Origin: Bauldia sp.
GTDB taxonomy: Bacteria > Pseudomonadota > Alphaproteobacteria > Rhizobiales > Kaistiaceae
Reading direction: 5' to 3'
NCBI GenBank assembly: GCA_037200845.1
Contig: JBBCGQ010000001.1
Coordinates: forward strand, 558,001-622,000
DNA: 64,000 nt
The first letter of the stretch is position 1. Every line of letters begins with the position of its first letter. The notes under the pieces are model-generated. The model saw nothing but the letters and a program-made list of their open reading frames with translations, searched no databases and had not been told where the DNA came from. Below, piece by piece: positions 53,864-62,019 of this stretch. Position numbers and translations under genes: made by a program.

Positions 53864-55108
53864 CTAGAACCCCATCTGCTTGCGGCCAAGCTCCGTCAGG
53901 TCCGCCTCGGTTGCACGGCCCTTGAAGTCAACCTCGAAGTTCATGGGGGCGAAATCGGGCGGCGTCTTGCCGGCCAGGAACGCGGCCTTCTGCCCGGGCA
54001 GGTAGGCGCGGTTCTTTGTGCAGTCCGGCGCCGAGCCGATGTAGATGACCGAGGCATATTCCTTGCCGGCGTGCTCGTCGGCGACCGAGTGGCAGATGTC
54101 GGTGTGCCACCACACCGTGTCGCCCGGCATCACCTCCGGGATCGAGACGGTGCCCGCCATCATGTCGGCGTGCCACTCGGGCCTGACACCCAGCGCACGG
54201 CCGGGCGCGGCGCCGCAGAGTTCGTTCTCCGGCACGTCGTCCTGCATCGCGCGGAGCAGCACGTACGATATGCCCTCCGCGATCGGGATGACGCGCAGCG
54301 TGCCGTCCTTCGGCCCCTGCTGCGTCAGCGCCGTCCAGCCCTGGTAGGTGCGGAAGACGGAGGCGACGGCGGGCGAAGGGATCTCGCGCGTCTCAAGGCG
54401 ATGGCGCGCGTCGAAGGGATCGTAGCCGCGCCAGTCGCCGACGAAGACCTTCTCGTAGACCGACTGGTAGCCCGGGTCGATCCAGCGCTCGACCGTGCCG
54501 GCATCCATGTGCGGCGACAGGCCGAGCGTCTTGTCGCCCGGCTGGCGGCGCCGCACGCGGTCGGCGTAGGCAACCTGCATGTCGGGATTGAAGATGCCCT
54601 CGTAGTTGGTCCACAGGCGGTCGAGGAACGAGCGGGTCTCGGCCAGCTTCGCATCCTGGCGCGCCAGCACCTGCGGCTTCGACCAGTAGACGTTGAAGAT
54701 CTGCGGCTTGCCGGCCTTGAGCTGCGAGAAATATTTGTCGAGCGCGCGCTTCTCGACTTCCTTCTTCTCGTACTCGTTCTCTTCGAGGTAGCGGCCGACG
54801 TCGTTGAACCAGTCGGTCGCCTGCGACGCCGGGAAAACGCCGCGCACGATGGCGCAACCGGAAAGGCGGATCGCCTTCTTCGTCGCGTCGGAAATTTTTC
54901 CGTCCTTGATGTCGCGATAGTTGAGCTCGGGGATGGTCGAGCGGCCGGCGGCGTTGTCGCTGCGGATCTTGTCGGCCGCCTTCATGACGTAGCCGCGCAC
55001 GTCGTCGTAAGCGCGCTTCAAGACGTCGTGGCGCGGCTTCATCTTGCGCTTGAACGCGACGATCTGATCGCTGACGTCGAATTCGGTCTTGGTCTCTGCG
55101 CCCATCAT
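53864..55108 (-). CDS. DUF1479-family protein (YbiU-like, putative 2OG/Fe-dependent oxygenase fold)
   Basis: 414 residues, double ATG start with GGAGG upstream. DUF1479 text is clear: AIRLSGCAIVRGVFPASQAT, GLSPHMDAGTVERWIDPGYQ, YDPFDARHR and MPGDTVWWHTDICHSVADEH. His/Asp in HMDAGTVERW and His in HTDICHSV would form an Fe(II) facial triad, in line with the jelly-roll oxygenase fold of this family; activity is not established. Preceded 14 bp upstream by a tiny Cys-rich gene on the same strand and divergent from an AraC regulator, which probably controls both. Confidence 0.88.
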   Translation of the reverse strand: MMGAETKTEFDVSDQIVAFKRKMKPRHDVLKRAYDDVRGYVMKAADKIRSDNAAGRSTIPELNYRDIKDGKISDATKKAIRLSGCAIVRGVFPASQATDWFNDVGRYLEENEYEKKEVEKRALDKYFSQLKAGKPQIFNVYWSKPQVLARQDAKLAETRSFLDRLWTNYEGIFNPDMQVAYADRVRRRQPGDKTLGLSPHMDAGTVERWIDPGYQSVYEKVFVGDWRGYDPFDARHRLETREIPSPAVASVFRTYQGWTALTQQGPKDGTLRVIPIAEGISYVLLRAMQDDVPENELCGAAPGRALGVRPEWHADMMAGTVSIPEVMPGDTVWWHTDICHSVADEHAGKEYASVIYIGSAPDCTKNRAYLPGQKAAFLAGKTPPDFAPMNFEVDFKGRATEADLTELGRKQMGF

Positions 55109-55122
55109 CGGATTGTCCTCCC

Positions 55123-55302
55123 CTATCGCGCCGCGTTTGCGGTCCGTATCGTTTCGTTTTTCATCTGCGCCGGCACCAGCTCGCGCAGCAGCTTCTGCAC
55201 CGCATCGCACTTGCCGCACGCGATGCACCTGGCGCTGAGCACGCCCGGCGCGTCGAACTTCGGCCCGCCGCACTCCGCATCGTTCGTCGATGGCTTGAGC
55301 AT
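55123..55302 (-). CDS. Small Cys-rich protein, 59 aa, upstream of the DUF1479 gene
   Basis: ATG with GGGAGGGA six bases upstream. The product reads CGGPKFDAPGVLSARCIACG in its centre, then KCDAVQKLLRELVPAQ and a polar tail. Four cysteines (residues 11, 26, 29 and 32), three in a CxxCxxC spacing, suggest a metal or Fe-S site. Codon position and ribosome site support a real gene, and the stop is just 14 bp before the DUF1479 start. Possibly an electron donor or metal carrier for that enzyme; this is inference. Confidence 0.7.
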   Translation of the reverse strand: MLKPSTNDAECGGPKFDAPGVLSARCIACGKCDAVQKLLRELVPAQMKNETIRTANAAR

Positions 55303-55432
55303 ACGTCCCTCCCAAGGACCGCGTCGTCAGCGCATTGATACCGGCGGCACGGCAGGCGGTGTTGGCGCAAAGCGGCAAAAACTGATACCGGAATGGCGTC
55401 TGTGGCCATACCAGACGAACGTCGAGCATCAG

Positions 55433-56296
55433 ATGCGCCCGCTTTTCGAGAAGGTGACCGTCCCGGAAGGCGCCTCGTGGAGCCTGCTCAACCGCAAGCT
55501 CGACGACGGCATTCCCTTTCAGTGGCACTACCATCCCGAGTTCGAGCTGACGCTGACGCTGAACTCGCGCGGCCAGCGCTACATCGGCGACTCGATCGCG
55601 AGCTACGACGACGGCGACCTTGTGCTGCTCGGGCCCAACCTGCCGCACACCTGGAACTCGGCGGAGAAGATCGACACGAGGCGGCCGCACCACGCGCTGG
55701 TCATGTGGTTCACCGAAGCGTGGGCGGAGAGCATCACGACGTCGCTCGCCGAGATGCGCAACGTCGCTCCGCTGCTGGCGCGCGCCGGCCGCGGCGTCGT
55801 CTTCTCGCGTGCGGCGGCGGCGAAGGCGCGGCCGATCATCGAGGCAATACCGGAGCGCGCGCCGGCCGATCGTCTGCTGCGGCTGATGGAGATTCTGGCG
55901 CTGCTCGCGACCGATGCAGATGCGGCGCCGATTGCCGGCACCGCCGCCGACCGCCGCAAGGTCGCCTCGCCGGATCAGGATCGCGTCGAGCGCGTGCTCG
56001 ATCATATTCACGCGCACTATCGCGAGAAGATTTCCATCGACGATCTCGCCGATGTCGCAGCGCTGTCGGTGTCTGGTTTCCATCGTCTGTTCCGCCGGCA
56101 CACTCGGCTCACCGTCAGCGATTACGTCGCCGAGCTGCGCATCGGCCAGGCGTGCGCGCTGCTGGTCAATTCGGAGCGGCCGATTGCCCACGTCGCCGAC
56201 GAGGTCGGGTATCCCAGTCTGGCGAATTTCAACCGGCAGTTCCGCGCCCTGAAGGGGAAGACGCCGCGGGAATTTCGGCGGAGTTTTGCAAGATAG
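55433..56296 (+). CDS. AraC-family regulator with cupin sensor domain
   Basis: 287 residues from MRPLFEKVTVPEGASW. N-terminal cupin (FQWHYHPEFELTLTLNSRGQ; DLVLLGPNLPHTWN) and C-terminal double helix-turn-helix (ISIDDLADVAALSVSGFHRL; IAHVADEVGYPSLANFNRQF; GKTPREFRRSF). Divergent from the small Cys-rich/DUF1479 genes with 130 bp between starts, so these are its likely targets. Sugar-type ligands are usual for this cupin-AraC architecture. Confidence 0.93.
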   Translation: MRPLFEKVTVPEGASWSLLNRKLDDGIPFQWHYHPEFELTLTLNSRGQRYIGDSIASYDDGDLVLLGPNLPHTWNSAEKIDTRRPHHALVMWFTEAWAESITTSLAEMRNVAPLLARAGRGVVFSRAAAAKARPIIEAIPERAPADRLLRLMEILALLATDADAAPIAGTAADRRKVASPDQDRVERVLDHIHAHYREKISIDDLADVAALSVSGFHRLFRRHTRLTVSDYVAELRIGQACALLVNSERPIAHVADEVGYPSLANFNRQFRALKGKTPREFRRSFAR

Positions 56297-56340
56297 TCAT
56301 TCTCCTTTTCACCTAGGCTCCGCTTCCTCTCCTCCCACGA

Positions 56341-56461
56341 CTGTCATCCTTCGGCGAGGCCGCAGGCCTCGACCGGAGGACCACGCGCGGCTTACTTCGA
56401 TGACAGACGTTTGCTGTGGCTGGTCCTCCGGTCGGCGCTCCGCGCCGCCGAAGGATGACAG
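56341..56461. repeat. 121-bp palindromic repeat, family C (copy 2)
   Basis: Same ends (CTGTCATCCTTCGGCG and its inverse), same length and same arm hairpins as the copy at 45972, but turned round: the GAGGCCGCAGGCCTC arm is on the left here. The central 35 bp differ. Confidence 0.9.
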
Positions 56462-56995
56462 TGGTGGGGAGGTGAGAATGCGCACACCTTCTCCTTCCCG
56501 CGACGCGTCGGCGCCCGAGTCTTGATCCTTCCTTTTCTCTCCCCCGGCACGTCCGAGGGTGGCGGGCGCCCGGCTGGTGCCGAGCGGGTAGTCCGCGTTT
56601 TGTGGGCGCCTTCCGGGCGCCCGCCGCGGCCGTTGTCGAAGCCGGCCGGCACTTCGGTCCGTTCGCGGCTAGCTCCCCGACGTAGCTTTGGGGAAGCGCC
56701 TCTCCGGCGTGCCGGCGGGGCCTCAACGCGACGAACTCAAGCCCGAGGTGGGCGGACGGTCGTAGTGCCGACGGACCAGCCACGCTTCGCCCCGCGACCC
56801 GGTTGCGTAACCAGCCGGCAGGGAACCGCATCCCCGCTCCGCACCACGACGCCTCGAGTTGCGCCCTCGGGTGAGCGGGGATGGGTGCATTGTCAGGGAG
56901 GTTTGGGTCGCGGGATAACTTATTTTCGCGGAGACAGGTGCCTAGCCATCGGCGTCATCTCTGCCTCGGGACCAACATGCGGTCGGACTCGTGGA
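56462..56995. other. Gene-free, GC-rich, potentially structured stretch
   Basis: No frame here shows a credible protein: all long frames are Arg/Pro/Ala-rich and lack ribosome sites. The DNA holds several short perfect inverted repeats, for example GGGCGCC-TTCCG-GGCGCCC near 56608, CCGGC-GT-GCCGG near 56712 and CCCC/GGGG around CGACGTAGCTTT near 56675. It may encode a structured RNA or be the relic of a mobile element; I could not match it to RNase P, tmRNA, SRP or 6S RNA. Confidence 0.4.
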
Positions 56996-57151
56996 GAGAC
57001 ACCCCTCCCCAAAACCGCTTTGCGGTTTTGGCCCTCCCACAAGGGGAGGGCTCAAGCGGAGTTTGTTGGAGCGCAGCGTTCCAACAAGGATGAACCCTCC
57101 CCTTGTGGGAGGGCCAAACGGCCGAAGGCCGTTTGGGGAGGGGTGTGTCTC
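56996..57151. repeat. Intergenic palindromic repeat, family A (copy 2)
   Basis: Outer arms GAGACACCCCTCCCCAAA and TTTGGGGAGGGGTGTGTCTC are inverted copies; inner arms CCCTCCCACAAGGGGAGGG and CCCTCCCCTTGTGGGAGGG likewise. Nested hairpins AAACCGCTTTGCGGTTT and AAACGGCCGAAGGCCGTTT. Compared with 39229 the stems carry compensating changes (GCAAG/CTTGC against ACAAG/CTTGT), so pairing is conserved. Confidence 0.9.
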
Positions 57152-57176
57152 CTCCCCGCGGCCGCGGAAGCTGGCC

Positions 57177-57686
57177 CTACTGCAGCCGCGGTCCCTTCCA
57201 GTCGTCGGCGAACAGCCGTGGCCAGACGATGACGAAGCGCGCGAACACCGTCTCGATGTCGTCGCTGAAAGCGAAACCCTGCGCCGCTGCCTCGCGCGAG
57301 AAATGCTCACGGTGATCGCGGAGCCACGTTTCGCGTGTGCGGTCGCCTTCGCCCTCGTCGAACGCGAAGGCTTCGTCGACCGCGGCGAGCGGCTTCACCG
57401 TCACCTCGGTAGTCCGCATCACGCAGCGCGGCTTGTTGCGGCCATCGACGACCACCGCGTAGTCGCCGACCTTCGGCAACGCTGCGCCATCGTCGGTGAA
57501 AGTTCGCGCGAGCGTCGCGGTGGCGCGCTTGATGCCGTGCAGCACCAGCTCGAGAAGATCGTCGGCCATCTTCTCGCTATCGCCGAAGCCGACGACCGCG
57601 TAGTCGGCCGCATCGACCTTCGCGTCCGCCTTGAAGGCGCGGAAGAAATCGTCGGTGGCGTCGGTCTTGACCGGGGTGAAGGTCAC
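57177..57686 (-). CDS. ASCH-domain protein
   Basis: 169 residues. The ASCH fold (PUA-like, RNA- or nucleotide-binding) shows in VVGFGDSEKMADDLLELVLH, GIKRATATLARTF, PKVGDYAVVVDGRNKPRCVM and RTTEVTVKPLAAVDEAFAFD, then TWLRDHREHF. Resembles YqfB-like amidohydrolases and putative RNA-binding regulators. The start overlaps the dnaN stop by 4 nt, so it is translated together with the sliding clamp; whether there is a functional link is open. Confidence 0.88.
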   Translation of the reverse strand: MTFTPVKTDATDDFFRAFKADAKVDAADYAVVGFGDSEKMADDLLELVLHGIKRATATLARTFTDDGAALPKVGDYAVVVDGRNKPRCVMRTTEVTVKPLAAVDEAFAFDEGEGDRTRETWLRDHREHFSREAAAQGFAFSDDIETVFARFVIVWPRLFADDWKGPRLQ

Positions 57687-58819
57687 ACCCGCATCGGCAT
57701 CAGGACGTAGAGCGCGTCGGCCGCGCCATCGTCGAGGATGAGCGTCGGCGAACCCGGATCGGCGAGCCGGAACTCGGCCGTCTTGGTTTCCAGTTGCCCT
57801 GCAACATCAAGCAGATAGCGAGAATTAAAACCGATCTCGATGTCGTCGCCTTCGTAATCGACCGCGACTTCCTCGGTGGCGCTGCCCGAATCCGGATTGT
57901 TGACCGACAGCGTCATCTTGCCGTCGGCGAGCGCCACCTTCACGGCGCGGCCGCGCTCCGACGAGATGGTCGAGACGCGATCGACCGCGTCGGCGAACGC
58001 GCCGCGATCGACCTTCAGGATCTTCTCGTTGTTCTGCGGGATGACGCGCGCGTAGTCGGGGAAGGTTCCGTCGATCAGCTTCGATGTCAGCACGACGTCG
58101 CTGGCGCCGGCCGACGCCGGAATGGTGACGCGGATCTTCGTGTCGGAGATTTCGATGTCGACCGGCGTGTCGCCGCCGGTCTCGACCAGCTTCTGGATTT
58201 CACCGACGGCTTTCCGCGGCACGATCACGCCGGTCATCTTCTCGGAGCCGGCCGGCGCATCGAATTGCGCCTGCGCCAGGCGGTGGCCGTCGGTGGCGAC
58301 GGCGCGCAGCATCGGCTTCTTTCCGACGGTGACGGCGTGCAGGTAGATACCGTTGAGGTAGTAGCGCGTCTCCTCGGTCGAGATCGCGAACTGCGTCCGG
58401 TCGATCAGCTTCTTCAGCGTGCCGGCCGGCAACTGGAAGCGCGTCGGGAATTCGCCGGTGGTGAGGTCCGGGAAATCCGCCTCGGGCAAAATCTGCAATG
58501 TGAAGCGCGAGCGGCCCGACTTCAGCGACAGTTGCTGGCCGTCGCCTGTGTCGAGCGAAACCTCGGCGCCGTCGGGCAGCTTGCGCACGATGTCGTGCAG
58601 GATGTGCGCCGGCACGGTGGTGGCGCCGCCCTGGCCGACGTCCGCCGCGACCGTCTCGGTCACCTCGAGGTCGAGGTCGGTCGCCTTCAGCGTCATGCGC
58701 CCGCCCTCGGCGCGGATCAGCACGTTCGACAGGATCGGGATGGTGTTCCGCCGCTCGACCACGCGGTGGACGTGGGAGAGGGAACGGAGGAGGTGCGATC
58801 GCTCGACGGTCGCGCGCAT
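57683..58819 (-). CDS. dnaN: DNA polymerase III subunit beta (sliding clamp)
   Basis: 378 residues in three clamp domains. Family text includes MRATVERSHLLRSLSHVHRV, VERRNTIPILSNVLIRA, ATDLDLEVTETVAA, FAISTEETRYYLNGIYLH, VATDGHRLAQAQ and the C-terminal ALYVLMPMRV. Forms the dimeric ring tethering polymerase III to DNA. It lies downstream of dnaA but a strong terminator separates the two. Followed by the overlapping ASCH gene. Confidence 0.98.
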   Translation of the reverse strand: MRATVERSHLLRSLSHVHRVVERRNTIPILSNVLIRAEGGRMTLKATDLDLEVTETVAADVGQGGATTVPAHILHDIVRKLPDGAEVSLDTGDGQQLSLKSGRSRFTLQILPEADFPDLTTGEFPTRFQLPAGTLKKLIDRTQFAISTEETRYYLNGIYLHAVTVGKKPMLRAVATDGHRLAQAQFDAPAGSEKMTGVIVPRKAVGEIQKLVETGGDTPVDIEISDTKIRVTIPASAGASDVVLTSKLIDGTFPDYARVIPQNNEKILKVDRGAFADAVDRVSTISSERGRAVKVALADGKMTLSVNNPDSGSATEEVAVDYEGDDIEIGFNSRYLLDVAGQLETKTAEFRLADPGSPTLILDDGAADALYVLMPMRV

Positions 58820-58859
58820 GGGAAACCCTTACTCAACAAGGACAAATGGATCGGTTTCG

Positions 58860-58891
58860 AAAAAACCGGGCGGGCAGATTGGCCCGCCCGG
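58860..58891 (-). terminator. Rho-independent terminator of dnaA
   Basis: On the minus strand CCGGGCGGGC and GCCCGCCCGG form a perfect 10-bp stem with a 6-base loop, followed by TTTTTT. It begins 25 bases after the dnaA stop and ends about 40 bases before the dnaN start. Confidence 0.92.
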
Positions 58892-58915
58892 CGCAAGCCG
58901 GCAACTGTTATTCGG

Positions 58916-60523
58916 CTATTCGTCGATCATCCGCTTGAGCAGCTCGATCTCGTCTGCCAGGCCCTTGTCGCCCTCGATCAGGCCCTCGATCTTGCGCACC
59001 GCGTGCAGCACCGTGGTGTGATCGCGCCCGCCGAAGCGGCGGCCGATCTCGGGCAGCGAGCGCGGCGTCAGGATCTTGGCGAGGTACATCGCGATCTGGC
59101 GCGGCCGCACGATGGTGCGGGTACGCCGGGCCGACAGCAGGTCGGCCTTCGACACGTTGTAGTGTCGCGAGACGACACGCTGGATGTCCTCGATGCGGAC
59201 GCGCCGCGGTTCCCGTGCTCCGACCAGATCGCGAAGCGTGATCTCGGCCGAAACCAGGGTCACCGGCTGACGGGTGAACTGCCACTGGGCGACGAGGCGG
59301 TTGAGCGCCCCCTCGAGATCGCGGCCGTTGGAGACCACCGACTGCGCCACGTATTCCAGGATGGTGTCCGGAATGTCGAGGCCCGGGTTCTGCGCGCTCG
59401 CCACCACGTACCGCGCCTTGAGGATGTCGCGGCGAAGCTGCTGGTCGGGCGCCCCGATCTCGAAGGCGACGCCACCGCGCAGCCGCGAGCGGACGCGTTC
59501 GTCGAGCGTCTCGAGTTCCGCCGGCGGCCGGTCGGCGGCGACCACCACCTGGCGGGCGCCGTCGATGAGCTGGTTGAGCATGTGGCAGAATTCCTGCTGC
59601 ACCGACTTGCCCTGCAGGAACTGCATGTCGTCGATGAGCAGGAGGTCGATCTCGCGTAGCGCCTCCTTGAACGGGATGGCCGAGTGCGAACGCAGCGCCG
59701 CGACGAAGCGGAACATGAAGTGCTCCGCCGTGAGGTAGACGACGTTGCGCCCCGGTTGCGCCTGGCGCGCCGCCCGCGTGATGGCGTGGAGCAGGTGCGT
59801 CTTGCCGCGCCCGACGCCCGCGTGAATGTAAAGCGGATTGTAGGGCGTCGACTTGCCGCCGAGCGACTCGGCCACCGCCTTCGCCGCCGCGAACGCGACG
59901 CGGTTGGCGGCGCCTTCGCAGAACGTGTCGAAGGTGTAGCGCGGATCTACCGGCGAGCCGCCGAGGCCTCCGTTAAGCGCACCTTCGACGCCCATCTCGA
60001 TATTGCGGCGCGCGAACTGCGCGGTCGGCAGCGAGATCGGCTGGACGTTGTTGACCGGTGCCTCGTTCTTTTCGACGATCGGCGGATTCTTGAAACGCAT
60101 GGCGCCGCGCACGATGAGCTCAATGCGCGCAATGCCCTTGCGCTCGTTGTTCCACAACGCGAGCAGCCGCTCGCTGTAGTGCGATGCGATCCACGACTTG
60201 AGGAAGCGCGTCGGGACGGAGAGATAGACGGAGCTGACGTCGGCCTCCTCGAAATCGACACGGCCGAACCAGGAGGAGAAGACGTCCTCGCCGAGTTCCG
60301 TCTTCAGGCGCGCTTTCACGCGCTGCCACTGTTCCGCGTTCGGCCGTTCTGTCGCCGTCGCTGCCGCTTCGCCCATGCCCTGTGCCTCCTCGTTATGCGT
60401 CCCGCCGCGTGCCGCGCGTGCGTCGAGTGTCTCGTTGAGGACCGTGAGGTCCTCGTGCCCCGTCATCTTCTCTTCGATTGTGTCGTCGTCAGGCTCCGCC
60501 GCCCGCTTCACGACTGCACCCAT
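58916..60523 (-). CDS. dnaA: Chromosomal replication initiator protein DnaA
   Basis: 535 residues from MGAVVKRAAEPD (internal Met codons are possible starts because the first 65 residues are poorly conserved). Domain I begins at WQRVKARLKTELGEDVFSSW; AAA+ motifs are HAGVGRGKTHLLHAI (Walker A), IDLLLIDDMQFLQGK (Walker B) and the sensor region ERVRSRLRGG; domain IV has the DNA-binding signature GGRDHTTVLHAVRKIE. Binds DnaA boxes to open the origin. Start overlaps the end of the upstream rhodanese gene by 16 bp, so translation is probably coupled. Confidence 0.98.
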   Translation of the reverse strand: MGAVVKRAAEPDDDTIEEKMTGHEDLTVLNETLDARAARGGTHNEEAQGMGEAAATATERPNAEQWQRVKARLKTELGEDVFSSWFGRVDFEEADVSSVYLSVPTRFLKSWIASHYSERLLALWNNERKGIARIELIVRGAMRFKNPPIVEKNEAPVNNVQPISLPTAQFARRNIEMGVEGALNGGLGGSPVDPRYTFDTFCEGAANRVAFAAAKAVAESLGGKSTPYNPLYIHAGVGRGKTHLLHAITRAARQAQPGRNVVYLTAEHFMFRFVAALRSHSAIPFKEALREIDLLLIDDMQFLQGKSVQQEFCHMLNQLIDGARQVVVAADRPPAELETLDERVRSRLRGGVAFEIGAPDQQLRRDILKARYVVASAQNPGLDIPDTILEYVAQSVVSNGRDLEGALNRLVAQWQFTRQPVTLVSAEITLRDLVGAREPRRVRIEDIQRVVSRHYNVSKADLLSARRTRTIVRPRQIAMYLAKILTPRSLPEIGRRFGGRDHTTVLHAVRKIEGLIEGDKGLADEIELLKRMIDE

Positions 60524-60954
60524 GGGAGGCCTTCTCCTTTCCAGCTTTCTTTGCTGCCGCGGTGGCGATCGGGGCCGAGCCGTCCCTCGAAGCCGTGGGC
60601 GATGTTGAATGCGCGCCGGTAGCCCGCCGCCGTCGCCTGAACGGCGGCATGGCGGCTGCGGTTTCCCGAGCGGCACAGGAAGTAGAGCGGCGCCTCCTTG
60701 TCGATGCCGAGCTTGTCGAGCTCGGCCCTGAGGCGGCCGATGAAATCGGGAACCAGCTGGCCGGACGGGAACTCGTCCCACTCGACCAGTACCGTTGCTT
60801 TGCCGATCGACGACAGCACGGGCACGCCGACGTAGGCCCACTCGGCGGCGGTCCGCACGTCGACGAGAGTCGCCGTCGCGGACTTCGCGAGATTGTCCCA
60901 GGCTTCACGAACGCTGACGTCGCCGGCGTAACCGCCGGTTTGATTTTCAGACAT
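60508..60954 (-). CDS. Rhodanese-like domain protein
   Basis: 148 residues, single rhodanese domain. VREAWDNLAKSATATLVDVR opens it and the active-site loop is YFLCRSGNRSRHAA (Cys nucleophile); it ends GSKESWKGEGLPWVQS. Transfers sulfane sulfur, or may act in sulfur trafficking. It is the first gene of the dnaA transcription unit, and its last five codons overlap the dnaA start, an arrangement seen in Rhizobiales relatives as far as I recall. Confidence 0.92.
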   Translation of the reverse strand: MSENQTGGYAGDVSVREAWDNLAKSATATLVDVRTAAEWAYVGVPVLSSIGKATVLVEWDEFPSGQLVPDFIGRLRAELDKLGIDKEAPLYFLCRSGNRSRHAAVQATAAGYRRAFNIAHGFEGRLGPDRHRGSKESWKGEGLPWVQS

Positions 60955-61589
60955 AGTTGGCCCCTCGCGCGCACCACTCCGCCCGCCGCGGATGACGCGT
61001 CGCAATCAAAACGCAATGAAAGATGTGCCCCGTGCCCCTAAGTGTTGTGCCTTAAGGGAATAGGTTCGCCTTCCGCAAAAACGCGGAGCGACGCAGTCAC
61101 AGCAAGATTAGTCCGCATCTAGAAGCCGGACCCGCGAGAGACTCATCGTTCGAGTCGTCCGCGCGCCCTGACCAGCCACACCTGTTGTGGTGCCCTCGCG
61201 CCATTTGCCTCGGCGTCTCTCGGCCCCACGCGAGAAAAGCTAGACAGTGACTCTCCCCCGCGCAACCTCTCGCTAACCACGTCGGCGCACGTCGCCACTT
61301 GACCGCGCCGGATTCAACGCCTCGGCCTGTGGGCAGTCAGTGGATAAGTCGTTGCGGAGTCACGGCTTCATTTTCTCGACCGCGCGACTCGGCGACGAAG
61401 GAAAGCGGCCTAAATTTTTTTCTGGCGCGCGCGATCGGGCGTCGGCGAATCCGGCCGCACGCCGTGCGCACCAGCGTACTTGCCGTCATCGCATTGAATC
61501 AAATGAAGTTTGGATGAGAGGCGCGAGCGAGTCTTCAGCCCCGCTGAAAGCCGCAGGGCGACTCGTGTTCGGGCATTAGACGCCGAACG
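60955..61589. promoter_or_regulatory. Gene-free dnaA upstream region with ten GANTC sites and a DnaA-box-like sequence (candidate origin)
   Basis: GANTC (CcrM methylation) sites start at 61140, 61152, 61249, 61311, 61357, 61386, 61447, 61496, 61529 and 61560; roughly one or two would be expected in 425 bp of this composition. TTATCCACT, one base off the DnaA consensus, lies on the minus strand at 61347-61339. An AT-rich run CTAAATTTTTTTCT lies near 61410-61425. The inverted repeat CCACA-CCTGT-TGTGG is near 61175. Flanked by the dnaA operon and the rpsT terminator. No credible gene. Origin function is inferred. Confidence 0.55.
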
Positions 61590-61617
61590 AAAAAGGCCCG
61601 GCAAATTTGCCGGGCCT
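61590..61617 (-). terminator. Rho-independent terminator of rpsT
   Basis: On the minus strand AGGCCCGGCAAA and TTTGCCGGGCCT form a perfect palindrome followed by TTTT, 48 bases after the rpsT stop. Confidence 0.92.
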
Positions 61618-61664
61618 GCATATTCGATGAGCAGAAAAAAGTCGGAGGCGAAACGATCGCGCGC

Positions 61665-61937
61665 TTACTTCGCGGCGCCGACCAGCTTCACGCGCTTGGC
61701 GAGGCGCGAGACTTTGCGCGATGCCGTCTTCTTGCCGATGACGCCCTTCGATGCGGCACGCATCAGCTCGGGCTGCGCTGCCTTCAGCGCGGCTTCCGCC
61801 GCCGCCTTGTCGCCCGAGGCGAGCGCCTCATCGACCTTGCGCACATACGAGCGGACGCGGGAAACGCGGTTGCCGTTGGAGACGGCGCGGCGCGCGATCT
61901 TGCGCGCGGCTTTCTTGGCGGACGTAGTATTGGCCAT
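61665..61937 (-). CDS. rpsT: 30S ribosomal protein S20
   Basis: 90 residues, start [18 protein letters not shown], then [20 protein letters not shown] and a basic C-terminus [15 protein letters not shown]. Binds 16S rRNA early in 30S assembly. Position between dnaA and the enoyl-CoA hydratase/mutM genes is the usual one in alphaproteobacteria. Confidence 0.98.
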   Translation of the reverse strand: MANTTSAKKAARKIARRAVSNGNRVSRVRSYVRKVDEALASGDKAAAEAALKAAQPELMRAASKGVIGKKTASRKVSRLAKRVKLVGAAK

Positions 61938-62019
61938 TGCTTGGCTTGCTCTCACGGAAAGGCTGGAATTGGCGGTGCTTATAGGCGGACGGGCCGGGGC
62001 CGTCAACGCTCCCGCCGCC

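Noticed and set aside
56462-56995. tmRNA, RNase P RNA or SRP RNA
   Set aside because: None of the conserved core sequences (tag frame, P4 helix, SRP loop) could be found on either strand.
56522-57232. 236-codon plus-strand frame before the ASCH gene
   Set aside because: Runs through two unrelated palindromic repeats, with skewed composition and no ribosome site.
61299-61517. 72-codon frame upstream of dnaA
   Set aside because: No ribosome site and no family similarity; it spans the GANTC/DnaA-box region.
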